Positions 22,764 through 34,456 of a DNA stretch of 64,000 bases are shown here, one piece after another. The DNA is from Piezodorus guildinii (Eukaryota; Arthropoda; Insecta; Hemiptera; Pentatomidae). A model generated the notes under the pieces. It worked only from the letters and a program-made list of their open reading frames with translations. It searched no databases and was not told where the DNA came from. Where the stretch lies: positions 18,500,635 to 18,564,634 of the forward strand of contig CM041294.1 of assembly GCA_023052935.1 (NCBI GenBank), given 5' to 3'. A program made the position numbers and the translations under genes. Position 1 is the first letter of the stretch. Every line of letters starts with the position of its first letter.

Positions 22764-24095
22764 GAGACGTTGATTTCCATAAGGTACTAAAGGACATTTT
22801 TTTCAAAGTTGATATTTTCACATATTTGTATTCTAATGGTTTAGTTTTATCTAAATCAGTCATAAAATGTTATCTAAAAAACATAAAAATCCTTTAAAAA
22901 AGTATTTAAAAATTGCATTTAATTCCAAAAGGTACTAAATACACATTTTATTTCATTCCAAAAGGTACTAAATACACATTTCATTTCATTCCAAAAGGTA
23001 TTATATCCATGTTTCGTTCCAAAACTTACTATATCCTATGTAAGCAGATATAACCTTTCCTTTCATTTCCTTCCAAAAGGTACTCTATATTTCCTACTAT
23101 ACGGCAGAAGCACCTAACCCCGTAAAATATCACCATTAATTTATTGATTTCATCACTTTATGCATTTTTATTGGTACATACATTTAGCTCGTATTTAAGC
23201 ACCGCTATTATTTTGATCACTGGTTATAACCTAACAATCAGTTTTTAGGCTATTTGAAACAACTTAGTTGCGTCGCTTTGGTTCTTGTAGGTTGTCAATT
23301 AAATTAAGTTTTTCCATAGTATTTCTTCTTGCAGCAACATAAATATGGTTTAAATTTTTTTCAGAAACTCACATTTTAATAGAATGATGGCATTTGATGC
23401 AGCAAATAGTTGGAATTAGCATTCCAGGAACTTGCTAAATATGTGAAGAAAATCTAACTTAGTAGTCGATTTTTTTATGTAAAATAAAAGCTCAGAACTT
23501 ATTATTTATCAGTATCTATGGTTAATAATATAGTTAAATTTGCTAAATTCACACAAATAGTAAATACAAGTTCAAAACAAACTTCATCATTACATACTTT
23601 CTTATTATAGTGCCATAAATAGATAAATTGTCTTTTGAATATGCACTTTCATTATGAATAATAGATAATCAATGTAATTAACCAGCAAAGAAAGATATTT
23701 CTCAGAGGGAGAATGAGGAAATATATATAACTTAGTAATTAACGATATAAAGATGTTAATTATCACTAATGTTGTATCAGGAAGGTTATAGTGACTGTTA
23801 CCAACTTATCTCGCGTTATATTCTTCCAAAAAGTACTATATCCACGTTTCATTCCAAAAAGTACTATATCCACGTTTCATTCAAAAAGTACTATATCCAT
23901 ATAATATTGTTTAAAATCATCGGAAAAGTGCAATAATTTGTAAAAATGAGTTGGCAACACACTTAAAAATCAACTTTTGATTATAATAAAAAAAGAATCA
24001 CGTAAATTGGTCCAATAATAAATAAATGACAGATTTTTGCGTTTCCTGTAAAATTTTCTAAAGTGGATATAGTACCTTTTGGAAATCAACGTCTC
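22764..24095 (+). mobile_element. Inverted-repeat DNA transposon (non-autonomous), new family, copy 1
   Basis: The ends GAGACGTTGATTTCC (22764) and GGAAATCAACGTCTC (to 24095) are inverted over about 24 bases. A 4-base AAAT duplication (22760-22763; 24096-24099) flanks it, or 5 bases if CAAAT is counted. The body has no transposase frame. It carries many copies of a motif resembling the terminus, TTCCAAAAGGTACTATATCC, clustered near 22925-23095 and 23823-23905. A deleted relative lies at 56228-56612. Four-base AT-rich duplications occur in Sola and Chapaev elements, but the superfamily is undetermined. 22376-22763 shows nothing recognisable. Confidence 0.75.
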
Positions 24096-24338
24096 AAATA
24101 TTTAGTGTTATTATATTTATGATAGTTAAAAGTTAACAACAGGATATAGAAAAACGATGTAAATTATTACACGATGGTTAATTATTTCTAAATAACTATA
24201 TTAGGGTATTATTGTCTATAGGCAATTAACTAATATGAAAAGCAATACATAATGAAGAGAAAAATACAATAGAATATCACTGATGATAATTTCAAAACGC
24301 TATATCTCTGCGAGTTCTGAGCCAATTTCAAAGATTCT

Positions 24339-24468
24339 TTTTACTTTCACTTACTATATATATAGTAAGGGGAAGTATTGCGATCGTGAAAATTTTCGAA
24401 TTCCAGTTTTCAACGGAAATACACGTTTTAGGGTCCCCTGAGTCCAAATAACCAAGTCCCGCAAAAAG

Positions 24469-24502
<34 letters not shown>

Positions 24503-25276
24503 TAACTCCCGGGCGGAAACGGTAAGTCCTATGAAATTGAAATTTCATATTTAAGACAACTATACGCCCGAGACGTGACAAAACTTTTTTCATCAAAATG
24601 AGCTTACCAGAAGAGGCACTTTATACCATGCATTTTGCACCTTTTTTTGATTTTCTCAAAAACGGTTCCGACGATTTTGATTAAACTCGCTACATCGATG
24701 TAAAATTTAATGGGCTTTAATATCATGTAGGTTTTATTTGGATAAAAATGGTCTGACAGGGCTTAAATGCCGATATTTTAAATTTTCTTCCTCTAAAGTA
24801 CCTTTAATTTTGTAGATTTAATAATAATAACTATATTATCTTGTTAACGCTGATGAAAAACAGGTAAATATATAAATTGAATAAATTGGATACCCAACTA
24901 AAGGAGAAAACAGAAAAAATAATTTTTTAATGCAATTTTTCGTTTTTGAATATAAGAGCAGTAATAATACATGTATGATATACCGTTGGAAAGCTGGAAA
25001 GATTTTAGAAAAAATATCATCTCATACACAAGCTTTTAAAAGTTAATAGAGAGTGATGAAATTAAAATAAAACTAACTGATTATTTTAGATAATAATATA
25101 ATAGATTTTTTAATAAAACACATTCTATATAAATTCAATTTACGTAAATATACGTGAAACTATTAAGGAATTAATCTTAATAGTTTCACGTATTTTTATC
25201 TCTAAGTGTATTTGAAAATTCTTTCATTGATTTTAAAAATCGAGGTAAGTGAAAGTCGTGTGTTGCCCACACCAGA
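24339..25276 (-). mobile_element. HINE-like element, copy E (reverse, full length)
   Basis: Runs from TTTACTTTCACTTACTATAT through a 26-base GT run (24476-24501) to the complement of the family start (TGCCCACACCAGA). One of the best-preserved copies. A short local inverted duplication of the TAGTTTCACGTATTTTTATC area occurs near 25150-25200. Confidence 0.88.
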
Positions 25277-25629
25277 TTTTTTCATTTTGTAGGAATATAC
25301 ACACCAACTTTTTATTATTATTATTATTTTTTTTATCGTTATTTAATGATTCTAAAACTCTATGCATATTTTCTCTATCTTTAGGAATAACTGAGTTACG
25401 GGCATATTTAAGGTTAATTTTTTTTTTCTATTTTTTCTAATTATTCATAGTTTTTGGTTATAAAAACACTAAAAACAATTCTCTATCTTCGAAAATAACG
25501 GAGTTAGAAGCTTCTATATATACGCTCAATTATTTTCGTTTTTCCTTTTTTTGTTTATGTTATTTTTTTGTTTTTCGTGCTTTACTGATTATAAAAAGCA
25601 TCTTCATAAATAACTGAGTTATGGACATA
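25277..25629. repeat. T-rich degenerate repeat (TCTATCTTCxAAAATAACTGAGTTA units)
   Basis: A motif close to CTATCTTC.AAAATAACTGAGTTA followed by a purine-poor stretch recurs about every 100-200 bases here and again at 26520-26580, 59405-59455, 60350-60380 and 60610-60650. It could be part of another short interspersed family; boundaries are unclear. Confidence 0.4.
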
Positions 25630-26200
25630 TTTTTTTTTTTTTAATCTATTATTTATTCATTTACAACTGTATTGATTAATACATCTAGTAAATTAGCTGT
25701 TAGATAAAACACATGAAGAGAAAATGCCCATTGGCAGCACTCCAATAGGTAATCTAAACTAGAAGGCCTCGAGACCATCATCTTTTCAGACGCCTTGGTG
25801 GATTGTCAGGAATGGAAGAGGAAGCTAGATTTGAAACTAGTGGGTTAGGGTGGGAGTGGAGTTTGTCATGGAAGGATTGATTCCTGGTTCGGGACAAATC
25901 AGCTACATAAGGAAAATTAAGGTCTTTATGGATACGTTTATTCGTGACATTTTGACAGCGTAAGTGTATTAGCGTGACATTGTAAGGAGCGTTGAGGATT
26001 TTTCGAAGGATTTTGGATTGTAAGGATTGGATGCGGGAAGAATTTGATGGTTTAGTAGAGCCCCAAAGCTCTATTCCGTATATCCAGATTGGTCTTATAA
26101 TAGTCATGTAGATGAGCCTTTTGTAGTTCAGAGGTAGGTTTTATCGTTTGTCAAGTAAGTGTTGAAGTAGCCTAAAGCGGCGAGGGATTGTAACATAAAT
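25630..26200 (-). pseudogene. Jockey-like LINE C-terminus and 3' UTR with poly(A)
   Basis: Minus-strand frame (25778-26107) contains IIRPIWIYGIELWGS, RIQSLQSKILRKILNAPYN and IHKDLNFPYVAD. This is the characteristic C-terminal region of Jockey-clade LINEs (RP.WTYGI.LWG, Q.FQSK.LR.I..AP, LH.DL..P.V). The 3' UTR follows to a T run at 25631-25642, i.e. a poly(A) tail on the minus strand. Upstream RT is absent apart from about 30 codons, so the copy is 5'-truncated. A related 3' UTR scrap lies at 60435-60545. Confidence 0.75.
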
Positions 26201-28569
26201 TTAAAAACTATTAAAAATACTTCAATTCAAATATTTTAAGTTTATTTTAATAAAACGTGTATTAATTTTCATCGTTAATCAGTAATAAGTGTATTCCCTA
26301 TTCGTCACTTCATACAACTTTGTATCCGATAATATTTTTCCTAAAATCTTCCTCTTTCCAATGGTATATTATACGTCTATATTACTGTTCTTATTATAAA
26401 AAAAAAACAAAAATTACATTTAAAAAATAGTATTAGAATATGGACGTACGTATTAAAGCGTAAAATTTCAATTTTTAGTTTTTCTTTCTTCTCTTTTTCA
26501 TAATTATTCGCGTTTTTTTTTACTTAAAATACTAATCGATTTTTTCTCTATCTTCAAACATAACTGAGTTATTGAATTAAATAACTTTTTATCGGCCGCC
26601 ATTTTAAAAATTGCTAGCTGATATAAACGTCAAGGTGTTAGTATCATAGTTGCATGCCCTGAGATTTTTTGGCGAATTTAAAAAAAATTGGTACAGTAGT
26701 TTCGGAGAAATACCGCAAACGGCGGACGTCAGGCAAACGATTTTTTTTAAATTTGTTATTCGGGTTCTACATATCTTGAAACGTAAGCGCTCAATTTTTT
26801 TTTTTTTTTTTTGTCAATTACAAAGGTTCATTATTTGAAATAATAAACCAAAATGTTTTATCAAGGATCAGCAGCAGCTATACTATCACTATTTTCATGT
26901 TTCGATTTATTTGAAGATTTCTACCGATTCTTGAACGTTATTTGTAATTTCTTTGTAATTTACATTTACTTAATTATTTAATTAGATTAATATTATTTAT
27001 TGATTACTACACAAAAGGGTTAGGTTACGTTAATCAACCGAAAAATTATAGGCATGTACTTTTCAAAAAATTGAGAAGCTGTCAATGCTAAACACCATCT
27101 GCGCCACCTTCAATTTCTGTATTGATATCGCTTCTTCTTTGATGGGATAAACTGTCACTTCCTCAACCAGGCCATTAACGAATATTTTATCTTGCGAAGT
27201 ACAGTCCTTTTCTAACTTATAAATTGGTTTTGATTCCTACCCTACATTTTGACTGTTCCATATTTTATTTGTAAGTAATTAATTTATTTGATTACATAAT
27301 TTTGAGAAGTCATGCTTTATAAAAAGTGAAACAAGTCTAATATTCCAGTGTAGCCGATAAATCAATGACAAAATATCCGCCAACGCGCAATACCTGTTTT
27401 CGGCTACTTCGAATACGCGATTTGTATATTCGACTTTTAAAAATTAAATATCACTATTCGGCGTTCCTTTCGAATTAATAAATTAATATTATTTAATTAA
27501 TGACAATACTAACTCACAAATTTATAGACAAAATTAATAGAAATGCATAAATTAATTTAATAAAGCATACATTATTAAAATTACTTAAAAAATTTAAATG
27601 TTTTTCAATAATATGAACTTCATTGAATAATGAGTCTTTAATATCACGCAGACTTTATCCTTATTGAAATAATGTTTAGCGAAAGTTAAGGCATGTGAGT
27701 ACCAGGTTTTTAAATATACTTAGCAGTTTCGTTTGTGAGAATACAGTCTTATAATATGATAAGAAATTCTGCTTTTAGTTAATTAAATAGAATGAAACTT
27801 ATATGCTTACATACATAGTTATTAGCAAGTCCACATTTAAATACTTTTTTTTTTTTTTTTTTAATTTTTGCTTCTCCTATGCCAAGAAAACTAATATTGT
27901 AATCAATGTCAAAATGAAACGACAAAAGCTAACTTCATGGTAGATCAGATTTTTTTTACCCAATAATAAAGTTAATAAATAAATATATTTAATCATTGTT
28001 TTCAACAATATAGATGAATGTGAATAATTAAAGTTGTGCCACTACTGTTGTGCTTCTACCACACGGGGCATATCCTTCCTAACTAATCCCCTCTGTTGAT
28101 TGGAAGGTGCAAATTCGCCCCATACTTTTCAGGGTAATCTTTTGATGTGATATGTGCTTCTACCACGGAGAGCACCACTCCCATTTTACTCTCTTCCTTG
28201 CATGAACACGCAATAGTCGAGGCCTTCCGTGACACTTTCTTGTCCATTGTAATAACCACACCTCCACAGGTTCATATCAAAGAATGTACCGATTGCATCT
28301 TGCTCGAATTGATTTGATAAGTGAAATGTTATAGGCCATTTTTCAATACCTTATCTATTATTTTTTAAGATGATGAATGGGCTAGAAAAGGATGACTAGA
28401 TATGGATATAGATAGTGAAAACATACACAATCTAACGTATAACTTAAACAAAAACATCAATGAAAGAAAAAAGTGGGAGGCCGAGAAATCCCTACACAGA
28501 GCACATAGTTATTTTGGAAGGATTATGGTTAGAATGAAATCAAATGAAGAATTTAGAACGACAGCGCAG
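26201..28569. other. No gene recognised
   Basis: AT-rich DNA. Block 28030-28300 is GC-richer and contains a direct repeat GTGCTTCTACCAC (about 28038 and 28154), unassigned. A 60-codon frame at 28402-28584 may be the N-terminal side of the Tc1-like relic that follows, but no motif proves it. Confidence 0.4.
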
Positions 28570-28865
28570 CGCGTAGAGCCGTAAGTGTGGGTTATGACTA
28601 TTTTTCATTGAAGAAGGTTAATTATATTGGATTTACTGACAAAAGTATTTATAGATTGATGTATTTTTTCGGAATCAGAAGTAGAAGAAAAACAGAGATT
28701 GAATCAAATTTTAAATCCAAGCAAGACAATAACGAGAAATTTAGCTTTATTTATTTAGATTCGATTGCAGCACGCTTATCTAAAAGTTCTGGAAACTTTT
28801 CTTTAATAATCCCTTCTGACTTTAATCAAACATTCGGGGGCCATACTAAAAACCAAAATTAGAAA
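28570..28865 (+). pseudogene. Tc1-like transposase relic (copy T3)
   Basis: The DNA aligns by eye with the decayed copies at 47434-51680 and 36140-38335 over several blocks (TTGGATT.A..GACA, AGAAGTAGAAGAAAAA, AATCCCTTCT..CTTT.AA). In all three, the stretch near 28805 corresponds to a Tc1 SPDLNPIE-type motif whose codons have drifted (CCTTCTGACTTTAATCAAACATTC). A weakly open frame remains (28587-28862) but the protein is not recognisable on its own. The right side was later occupied by a SINE and a HINE copy. Assignment rests on alignment with the copy that has inverted-repeat/direct-repeat ends. Confidence 0.45.
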
Positions 28866-28952
28866 AAAAAGTTTAAATGATAAGAACCTGTATTTGGTTG
28901 AGCGTGTGAATATTTGACAAAATATAATTATTAAATTATTCAAATCAATGTT

Positions 28953-29180
28953 TTGGGGTCATCTGTGGTGAAGTGGATAGCATAAAATCTTTTTATGTCC
29001 AAGGCTGCGGGTTTAAATCCGGCAGTTGGCCCTTGGATATTTTTTTCCCGAGCCTGTGTGATGTCAGGTACTCGTTAAAAATCCATATCCTAATTAAACC
29101 TGGATAGGAAAAATTTAGAGCTACCTCTGTAACATCGTCCAATTATCCACAGTAGTATTCAGTGACGTTAAATGAGAATA
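28953..29180 (+). mobile_element. tRNA-derived SINE (diverged, body shortened)
   Basis: Head GGTCATCTGTGGTGAAGTGGATAGCAT with B box GGGTTTAAATCC, then GAGCCTGTGTGATGTCAGG and the usual 3' part ending AGTGACGTTAAATGAG. The TCCTTCGGAGGGGACG portion is deleted. The 3' end is 5 bases from HINE copy F. Confidence 0.75.
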
Positions 29181-29185
29181 AAAAA

Positions 29186-29660
29186 TCTGGTGCGCGCAAC
29201 ACACAACTTTCACTTACCACGGATATTTATATCAATTTAAGAATTTTTAAACAAATTTAGAAACGTATTTTAATAGAAACATGTGTTATCAAACATATCA
29301 AATAATCTATTATATTATTATCTATGGCTATTCATCACTCTCGGTTAACTTTTACAATGATAAGTATAAGATATTATTATTATTTAAATCTTTAGCATTC
29401 CAACGGTATATTATACATGTATATTACTGTTCTTAAGTTTAAAAAAGAAAATTTGCATTAAAAAAATATGTTTGCATTTTTCTCTTTTAGTTGTTTATCA
29501 AATTCGCTCAACTCGCATATTTAGCCGTTATTTATCAATGCTAATAAGATTATGTTACAATTTGTTTTAAATCTAAAAAAATAAAGGTACTTTAAAATAA
29601 GAAAATAAAAAATATCGCCATTTAAGCCCTGTCATACTATTTCAATCAGAATGAATTTAT
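29186..29660 (+). mobile_element. HINE-like element, copy F (forward, 3' truncated)
   Basis: Starts with TCTGGTGCGCGCAACACAC and follows the family to CATTTAAGCCCTGTCATACT, then stops matching. The microsatellite and 3' hairpin are absent. Confidence 0.75.
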
Positions 29661-29711
29661 TATGTTTCAAAAAATAGTCATATGTTGAAGGAAATACCTT
29701 AAAAAAATAAA

Positions 29712-29940
29712 AACAATTATCATGCATAATTTTAAATTCTTACCTTTATGTCGAATGATCTCAATATGGCCTCCTATCTTCAAGTTTAAGACTGCCTGTC
29801 TTTTTCTTTAAAACATAGTTCGAAACGAAAATAAATAATAAAATGACAGAGCCATTAAGAAACTTAAATAAACCACTGTTTTCACATTTATGACACATTT
29901 TGCTCACGTTCTAAATAAATTTGGTCACCTTTAAAACATA
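29712..29940. repeat. Copy 2 of the three-copy AATATGGCC repeat
   Basis: Nearly colinear with 31295-31525 (shared TTATCATGCATAATTTTAAA, TTCAATATGGCC-like block, TTTCTTTAAAACATA). The minus strand of both copies contains AGGTAAGAATT, a good 5' splice-donor match, after a short GC-richer block. Confidence 0.6.
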
Positions 29941-29984
29941 TATAAAATAAATTAAAAGCAATTAAATTACGGAATGGTTGTGGA

Positions 29985-30014
29985 TTCCGAATACTTTTTA
30001 CACTCACTGTATAT
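29985..30014 (-). repeat. Tc1-like terminal inverted repeat, solitary right end
   Basis: GATTCCGAATACTTTTTACACTCACTGTA is the inverted form of the outer end at 47434 (CAGTGAGTGTCAAAAGTA). It is next to a TA. It may close the decayed copy that begins near 28570, or be an independent remnant. Confidence 0.5.
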
Positions 30015-31294
30015 TTCGTAAAAAGAGAAATAATGAAAAAATATTTATACCTGAACTGAATTCAACATGGCGTTTATCACCCTAATTTATTAACTAAGTA
30101 AAAAAGATAACTTTATACCTAAAATATTTAAATCAAGAGAATATTATTAACATGATAAAATAATTATTTAAAATCAACATATTAAAATAAATACATAGTA
30201 GGCTTTAAGATGCTAGTTAAAAAGTTCAACATTTGGCGGATTTTTAATTTCGCTAGTTTTGAAATATTTAAAATTATCTGGTACTGAAATGTTTTCTTGT
30301 AAGATTTTACATACCCTAATCAATGAAACATTCAGATCGAACACTTTTAATAATAAAATGCTAGAAAAACTATTTAAAATAAATATAAAATAAGGTTTGA
30401 GATGAATGTAATAAGTTAAATGCGCTGGCTTTGGTGGCTTTTAATTTAGCTATTAGCAATGTTGCCAGTTCCACCACTTATATTGAGACAGTAAGTTAAA
30501 CTAAGTTTTAAATTAATATATTTTATTCTAAATATGTTAATATTTTATATAAAATGTATAATTTTTATATTTATATTTATTAACTTATATAGGTTTCTAG
30601 ATTCTAGTACAGTATTTAGTTCTGACTTTGTTGGTTCTTAATTTCGCTATTAGCAATGTTGCCAGATCTGCAAAGTACCGAGAGAGACTATTAGCGGAAG
30701 CTGATAGAGGCCACTTTTATTAAAAAAATATGAAATTTTTTCTTTTAAATCTTTATATTGAAACAATAATGTATATATTTTTAAATATATAAAATAATAT
30801 ACAGTTATAACAGGGTTCGAGATGAGAATTAACACTTACAGTGCACAGCTCTGGCTAAGGTTTTTTTTTGTTAATTTTCCTATAATCAGAAATATTCTCT
30901 TATTTGGAACTGTTCAAATATTTCATTTTCAAATGTAAAATTTGTAATACAAACCCGAATATTTATACAACCAAATTTCCAAATGTATCATCTATTTAAT
31001 ATTCAATAAATCTAATAAATATCTTTATTAATATGATAAAGAAAAATATAATGATAATGGTACAGTTAAAATTTCATGGTCTATAAATTATATTAATATA
31101 CATTGTTTTTAATTGGCTTTTTCCTAGTAATAACTAAAAGGAAATTAATAATGCAGATTAGACACAAAAGAGCAGTGGTATATAATTCATAATTTAAATA
31201 TAATTGATTTAATTGATTATATTTCAAATAAGTCATTAACATTGTCAACAGTCATTTAAGGAATAATATCATAAATTATGTTAAAGAACATTCC
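30015..31294. other. No gene recognised; imperfect duplication at 30440-30690
   Basis: GCTATTAGCAATGTTGCCAG occurs at about 30456 and again at about 30647 with similar preceding sequence (CTTTG.TGG.T..TTAATTT), an imperfect 190-base duplication. The rest is AT-rich and unassigned. Confidence 0.45.
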
Positions 31295-31525
31295 TAAAAC
31301 ACAAAATTATTATCATGCATAATTTTAAATTCTTACCTCTATGTCGAAAGATTTCAATATGGCCTTCTATCTTCAAGTTTACAACCGCCTGTTTTTTTCT
31401 TTAAAACATATTTCGAAACGAAAATAACTAATAAAATGACATGGAATTAAGAAGCTTAAATAAATCATTATTTTCACATTTATAACACATTTTTCACACA
31501 ATCTAAATAAAGTTAACCACTCGAC
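31295..31525. repeat. Copy 3 of the three-copy AATATGGCC repeat
   Basis: Direct-orientation relative of 29712-29940, about 1.6 kb downstream. Flanks differ, so this is a dispersed or duplicated unit rather than a simple tandem. Confidence 0.6.
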
Positions 31526-32117
31526 ACGGACCCGAACCGAACAAGATTATTATTTTAAAATAAAAGTAAACTGAATAACGTAAAATTAATTAACAATAAT
31601 TAACACTGTAACAGTTTATTTATAAAATAACGGACAGAGAGTAGACCTAACCGCACAGAGACCAGTTCTCAACTAAATGATGTTAAGGCAGAGAGAAGGG
31701 CGACATCTATACTGCAAAATGTAAACATTCTATAATTTGATTAGGAAGTTATTGGCTACGAGAATATTAATTTGGCATGTGTGGACATCCTTATTAAGTC
31801 CATCTTCACTTTAATAATATTGGTTTCAACAGTTTGAATTCTAATTATATCTTTTTTATTTATATTTTTTTTTTCCAATTACTGCAAACGGGACCATACT
31901 AATACTGATTTATTTTGACCCAGTATTGTCTCATCTTATCTATTATAAGCAATAATTAAATTTAAAAAATCTCAGTACGTGTAAACGATTGTCCCATTCT
32001 CTACCTTGTTTAAATAAATAAATGCCTTGTCTATAATATGATAATATTTATATAACTAAATAAATACCAATGGCTTAACCTATACTACCGTCTAAAATCT
32101 GTGAGAATTTCATCCTC
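31526..32117. other. No feature recognised
   Basis: AT-rich with a moderately GC-richer patch at 31620-31710. No frame or repeat match. Confidence 0.4.
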
Positions 32118-32180
32118 AAATCGGGAGCCGAACTTCTAGATACCGCTCTAGAAGTTCGGCTCCCGATTTTTTTTTTTTTT
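32118..32180 (+). repeat. Perfect 23-bp inverted repeat (hairpin) followed by 14 T
   Basis: Left arm 32118-32140 and right arm 32147-32169 are exact complements around a 6-base loop TACCGC. The core GGGAGCCGAACTTCTAGA is GC-rich against the AT-rich flanks, and a T run (32167-32180) follows at once. The shape resembles a Pol III-terminated hairpin RNA or a small foldback insertion, but neither is shown. Confidence 0.9.
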
Positions 32181-32348
32181 AAGGCTACACAGTTGAAGAA
32201 GAAATAAAACATTCGTGACAGCGAGTTAATGTGAGAGTTCACGAAAGTAGCGGAAGAGGAGGAAATATATATTTTTTTTAATTTGGATTATAACATGAAA
32301 TATTAATTTTTTTTAAATCCTATATCATGAAATTTTTTTTTTTTTTAA

Positions 32349-33236
32349 TCTAGTACGGGCATCACACGACTTTCACCTATTTCTATTTTTAAAATCAATG
32401 AAAGAATTCTCAAAAACAGTTAGAGATAAAAATACGTGAAATCATTAAATAATTAATTAAATTGAATTTATATAGAAAAATGTGTTTTATTAAAAAATCT
32501 ATTATCTTATTATCTAAAATAATCAGTTAGTTTTATCTTCTTTTCATCACTCTCTATTAACTTTTAAAAGCTTGAGTATAAGATAATATTTTTTCTAAAA
32601 TATTTAGCTTTCCAACGGTATATCATACATGTATATTACTGTTCTTATGTTCAAAAACAAAAAATTGCATTAAAAAAATATTTTTTCAGTTTTCTCCTTT
32701 AGTTGCTTTTCAAATTCGCTCAACTTGCATATTAAGCTGTTTTTCATCAGTTGTAACAAGATAATATAGTTATTTTTATAGAATCAACAAAATTATAGGT
32801 ACTTTAGAGTAAGAAAATTTAAAATATCAGCATTTAAGCCCTGTCAAACCATTTTAATCAGAACGAAACCTACATCACGTTTAAGCCTATTAAATTTTAC
32901 ATCGATATAGCGAGTTTAATCAAAATCATCGGAACAGTTCTTGAGAAAATCGAAAAAAGGTGCAAAATGCAGGGTATAAAGTGGCTCTTCTGGTTAGCCC
33001 ATTTAGATGAAAAAGATTTTGTAACGTCTCGGGCGAATATTTGTCTCAAATATGAAATTTCAGTTTCATAGGACTTACCGTTTCCACCCAGGAGTTACCA
33101 CACACACACCTTTTTGCGGGACTTGGTTATATGGACTCAGGTTACCTTAAAATGTGTATTTCCGTTGAAAACTGGAATTCTAAAATTTTCACGATTGTAA
33201 TTTTCCCTTGCTATATATAGTAAGTGAAAGTAAAAA
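32349..33236 (+). mobile_element. HINE-like element, copy G (forward, full length)
   Basis: Begins with degraded TCTAGTACGGGCATCACACG after a T run and ends with TATATATAGTAAGTGAAAGTAAAAA. CA run short (33098-33107). All internal blocks present. Confidence 0.82.
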
Positions 33237-34408
33237 ATCAATGCCTAATAGTCTGGAAGGTGGATTTATACATAAAGGTTTACCAACCAGATGTTTAAAT
33301 ATTGTTAATGCTTTGATATAAGTAGGAAATCATTCATTTCCGAATAATTTTGGCTCTTCTATTTTGTGTCCAAAACATTAAAATAGAATTATTTTGAGGG
33401 GGGGGGGAGGGTTTAATTTCGGTTTTATGAGTTGTCTAGCCAGCATCCAAAATTAGGTTCCAAATCTATAAAAATAGAAAAGTAAATAAAAAAAACAAGT
33501 AAATTACAGATTGATTATCAAGCATGGTAGAAACTAAGTTTATTAACCATAAAAAGTAACATGCTTGAATACAATGATCAATGAGGTAACCTACTGTTAC
33601 TTAGTTGAAGTACACTATTAAACAAGCTGTCAGTTTAAATCTATCATCTACTAAATTAAACATCAAAAGTGCAAAGTTTAGGTATTTTATTCTATCTTTT
33701 TATTAAGGGATACCATCATTTTTTATATTTAATATTAAAAAGCGTTTTGATTAAATTAACCTACTTCTCCTTAGATTTTAAGGGGCGTTACAGAAGTTTA
33801 GTGATTCTGAACATCAAAATTTTGATGGTCAAATAATATGACAATACATTTGTTTCCTCCTGCATCAATGATATCCTAAAAATCCAATGTTATCTTTAAT
33901 GAGAAACATTCGTTTAAATAGTACAAAACAACAGAATAAAAAAAGCCTTAGTTTTCTAAAACGTAAAAGTTAGAGATGAAAAATTTTCAGGAGGAATTTG
34001 AGGTAAAGGATCACGAGATCGCCCCCAGAATACGAATACATCGATAAATTTGCTAACGACTAGGAACACGGTATTCTTCCATTAACTCCATGCAAGGTAA
34101 ATTACAGCTGGCAATGAAACCCTTGGACACCATTCACTACAGATCGTGACAGAATTTTCAAAATGCCATGAGAAGTCGATACAAGTGTCCAGATCTTCAT
34201 TTCTGTCAGTTAGGGCCCAATGTATGTAATGTAGAACCGTTCATAAAACCAAATCCGCTGAAGTGAATATAATTTTGAATTCTCCTTCAACTTTCTCAAC
34301 GTTTCAACAAAAACAATTTTTTATCAAGTAGTATTACAATCTGTCCCAATTATAATAGTAGTGAAAGATAACATACATACTACATTCATACACTATTTAG
34401 ACAGCAAT
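33237..34408. other. No gene recognised
   Basis: AT-rich, with a short G run near 33399-33412. Block 33960-34260 is slightly GC-richer without an open frame. Confidence 0.45.

Positions 34409-34452
<44 letters not shown>
34409..34452. repeat. (TA)n microsatellite
   Basis: About 44 bases of TA repeat. Confidence 0.95.

Positions 34453-34456
<4 letters not shown>

Noticed and set aside
22925..23905. CRISPR-like array from repeated TTCCAAAAGGTACTA motifs
   Set aside because: Spacing is irregular, motifs are degenerate and resemble the terminal repeats of the surrounding transposon.
24354..24596. Repeated 60-94 codon frames with His-Thr runs in several HINE-like copies (also 19198, 37076, 44412, 59466)
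   Set aside because: They come from the CA/GT microsatellite and flanking non-coding element sequence; length varies with the repeat, and no start or domain is conserved beyond the DNA repeat itself.
32118..32180. Bacterial-style rho-independent terminator
   Set aside because: The shape fits, but everything else in the window is eukaryotic; reported as an unexplained hairpin instead.
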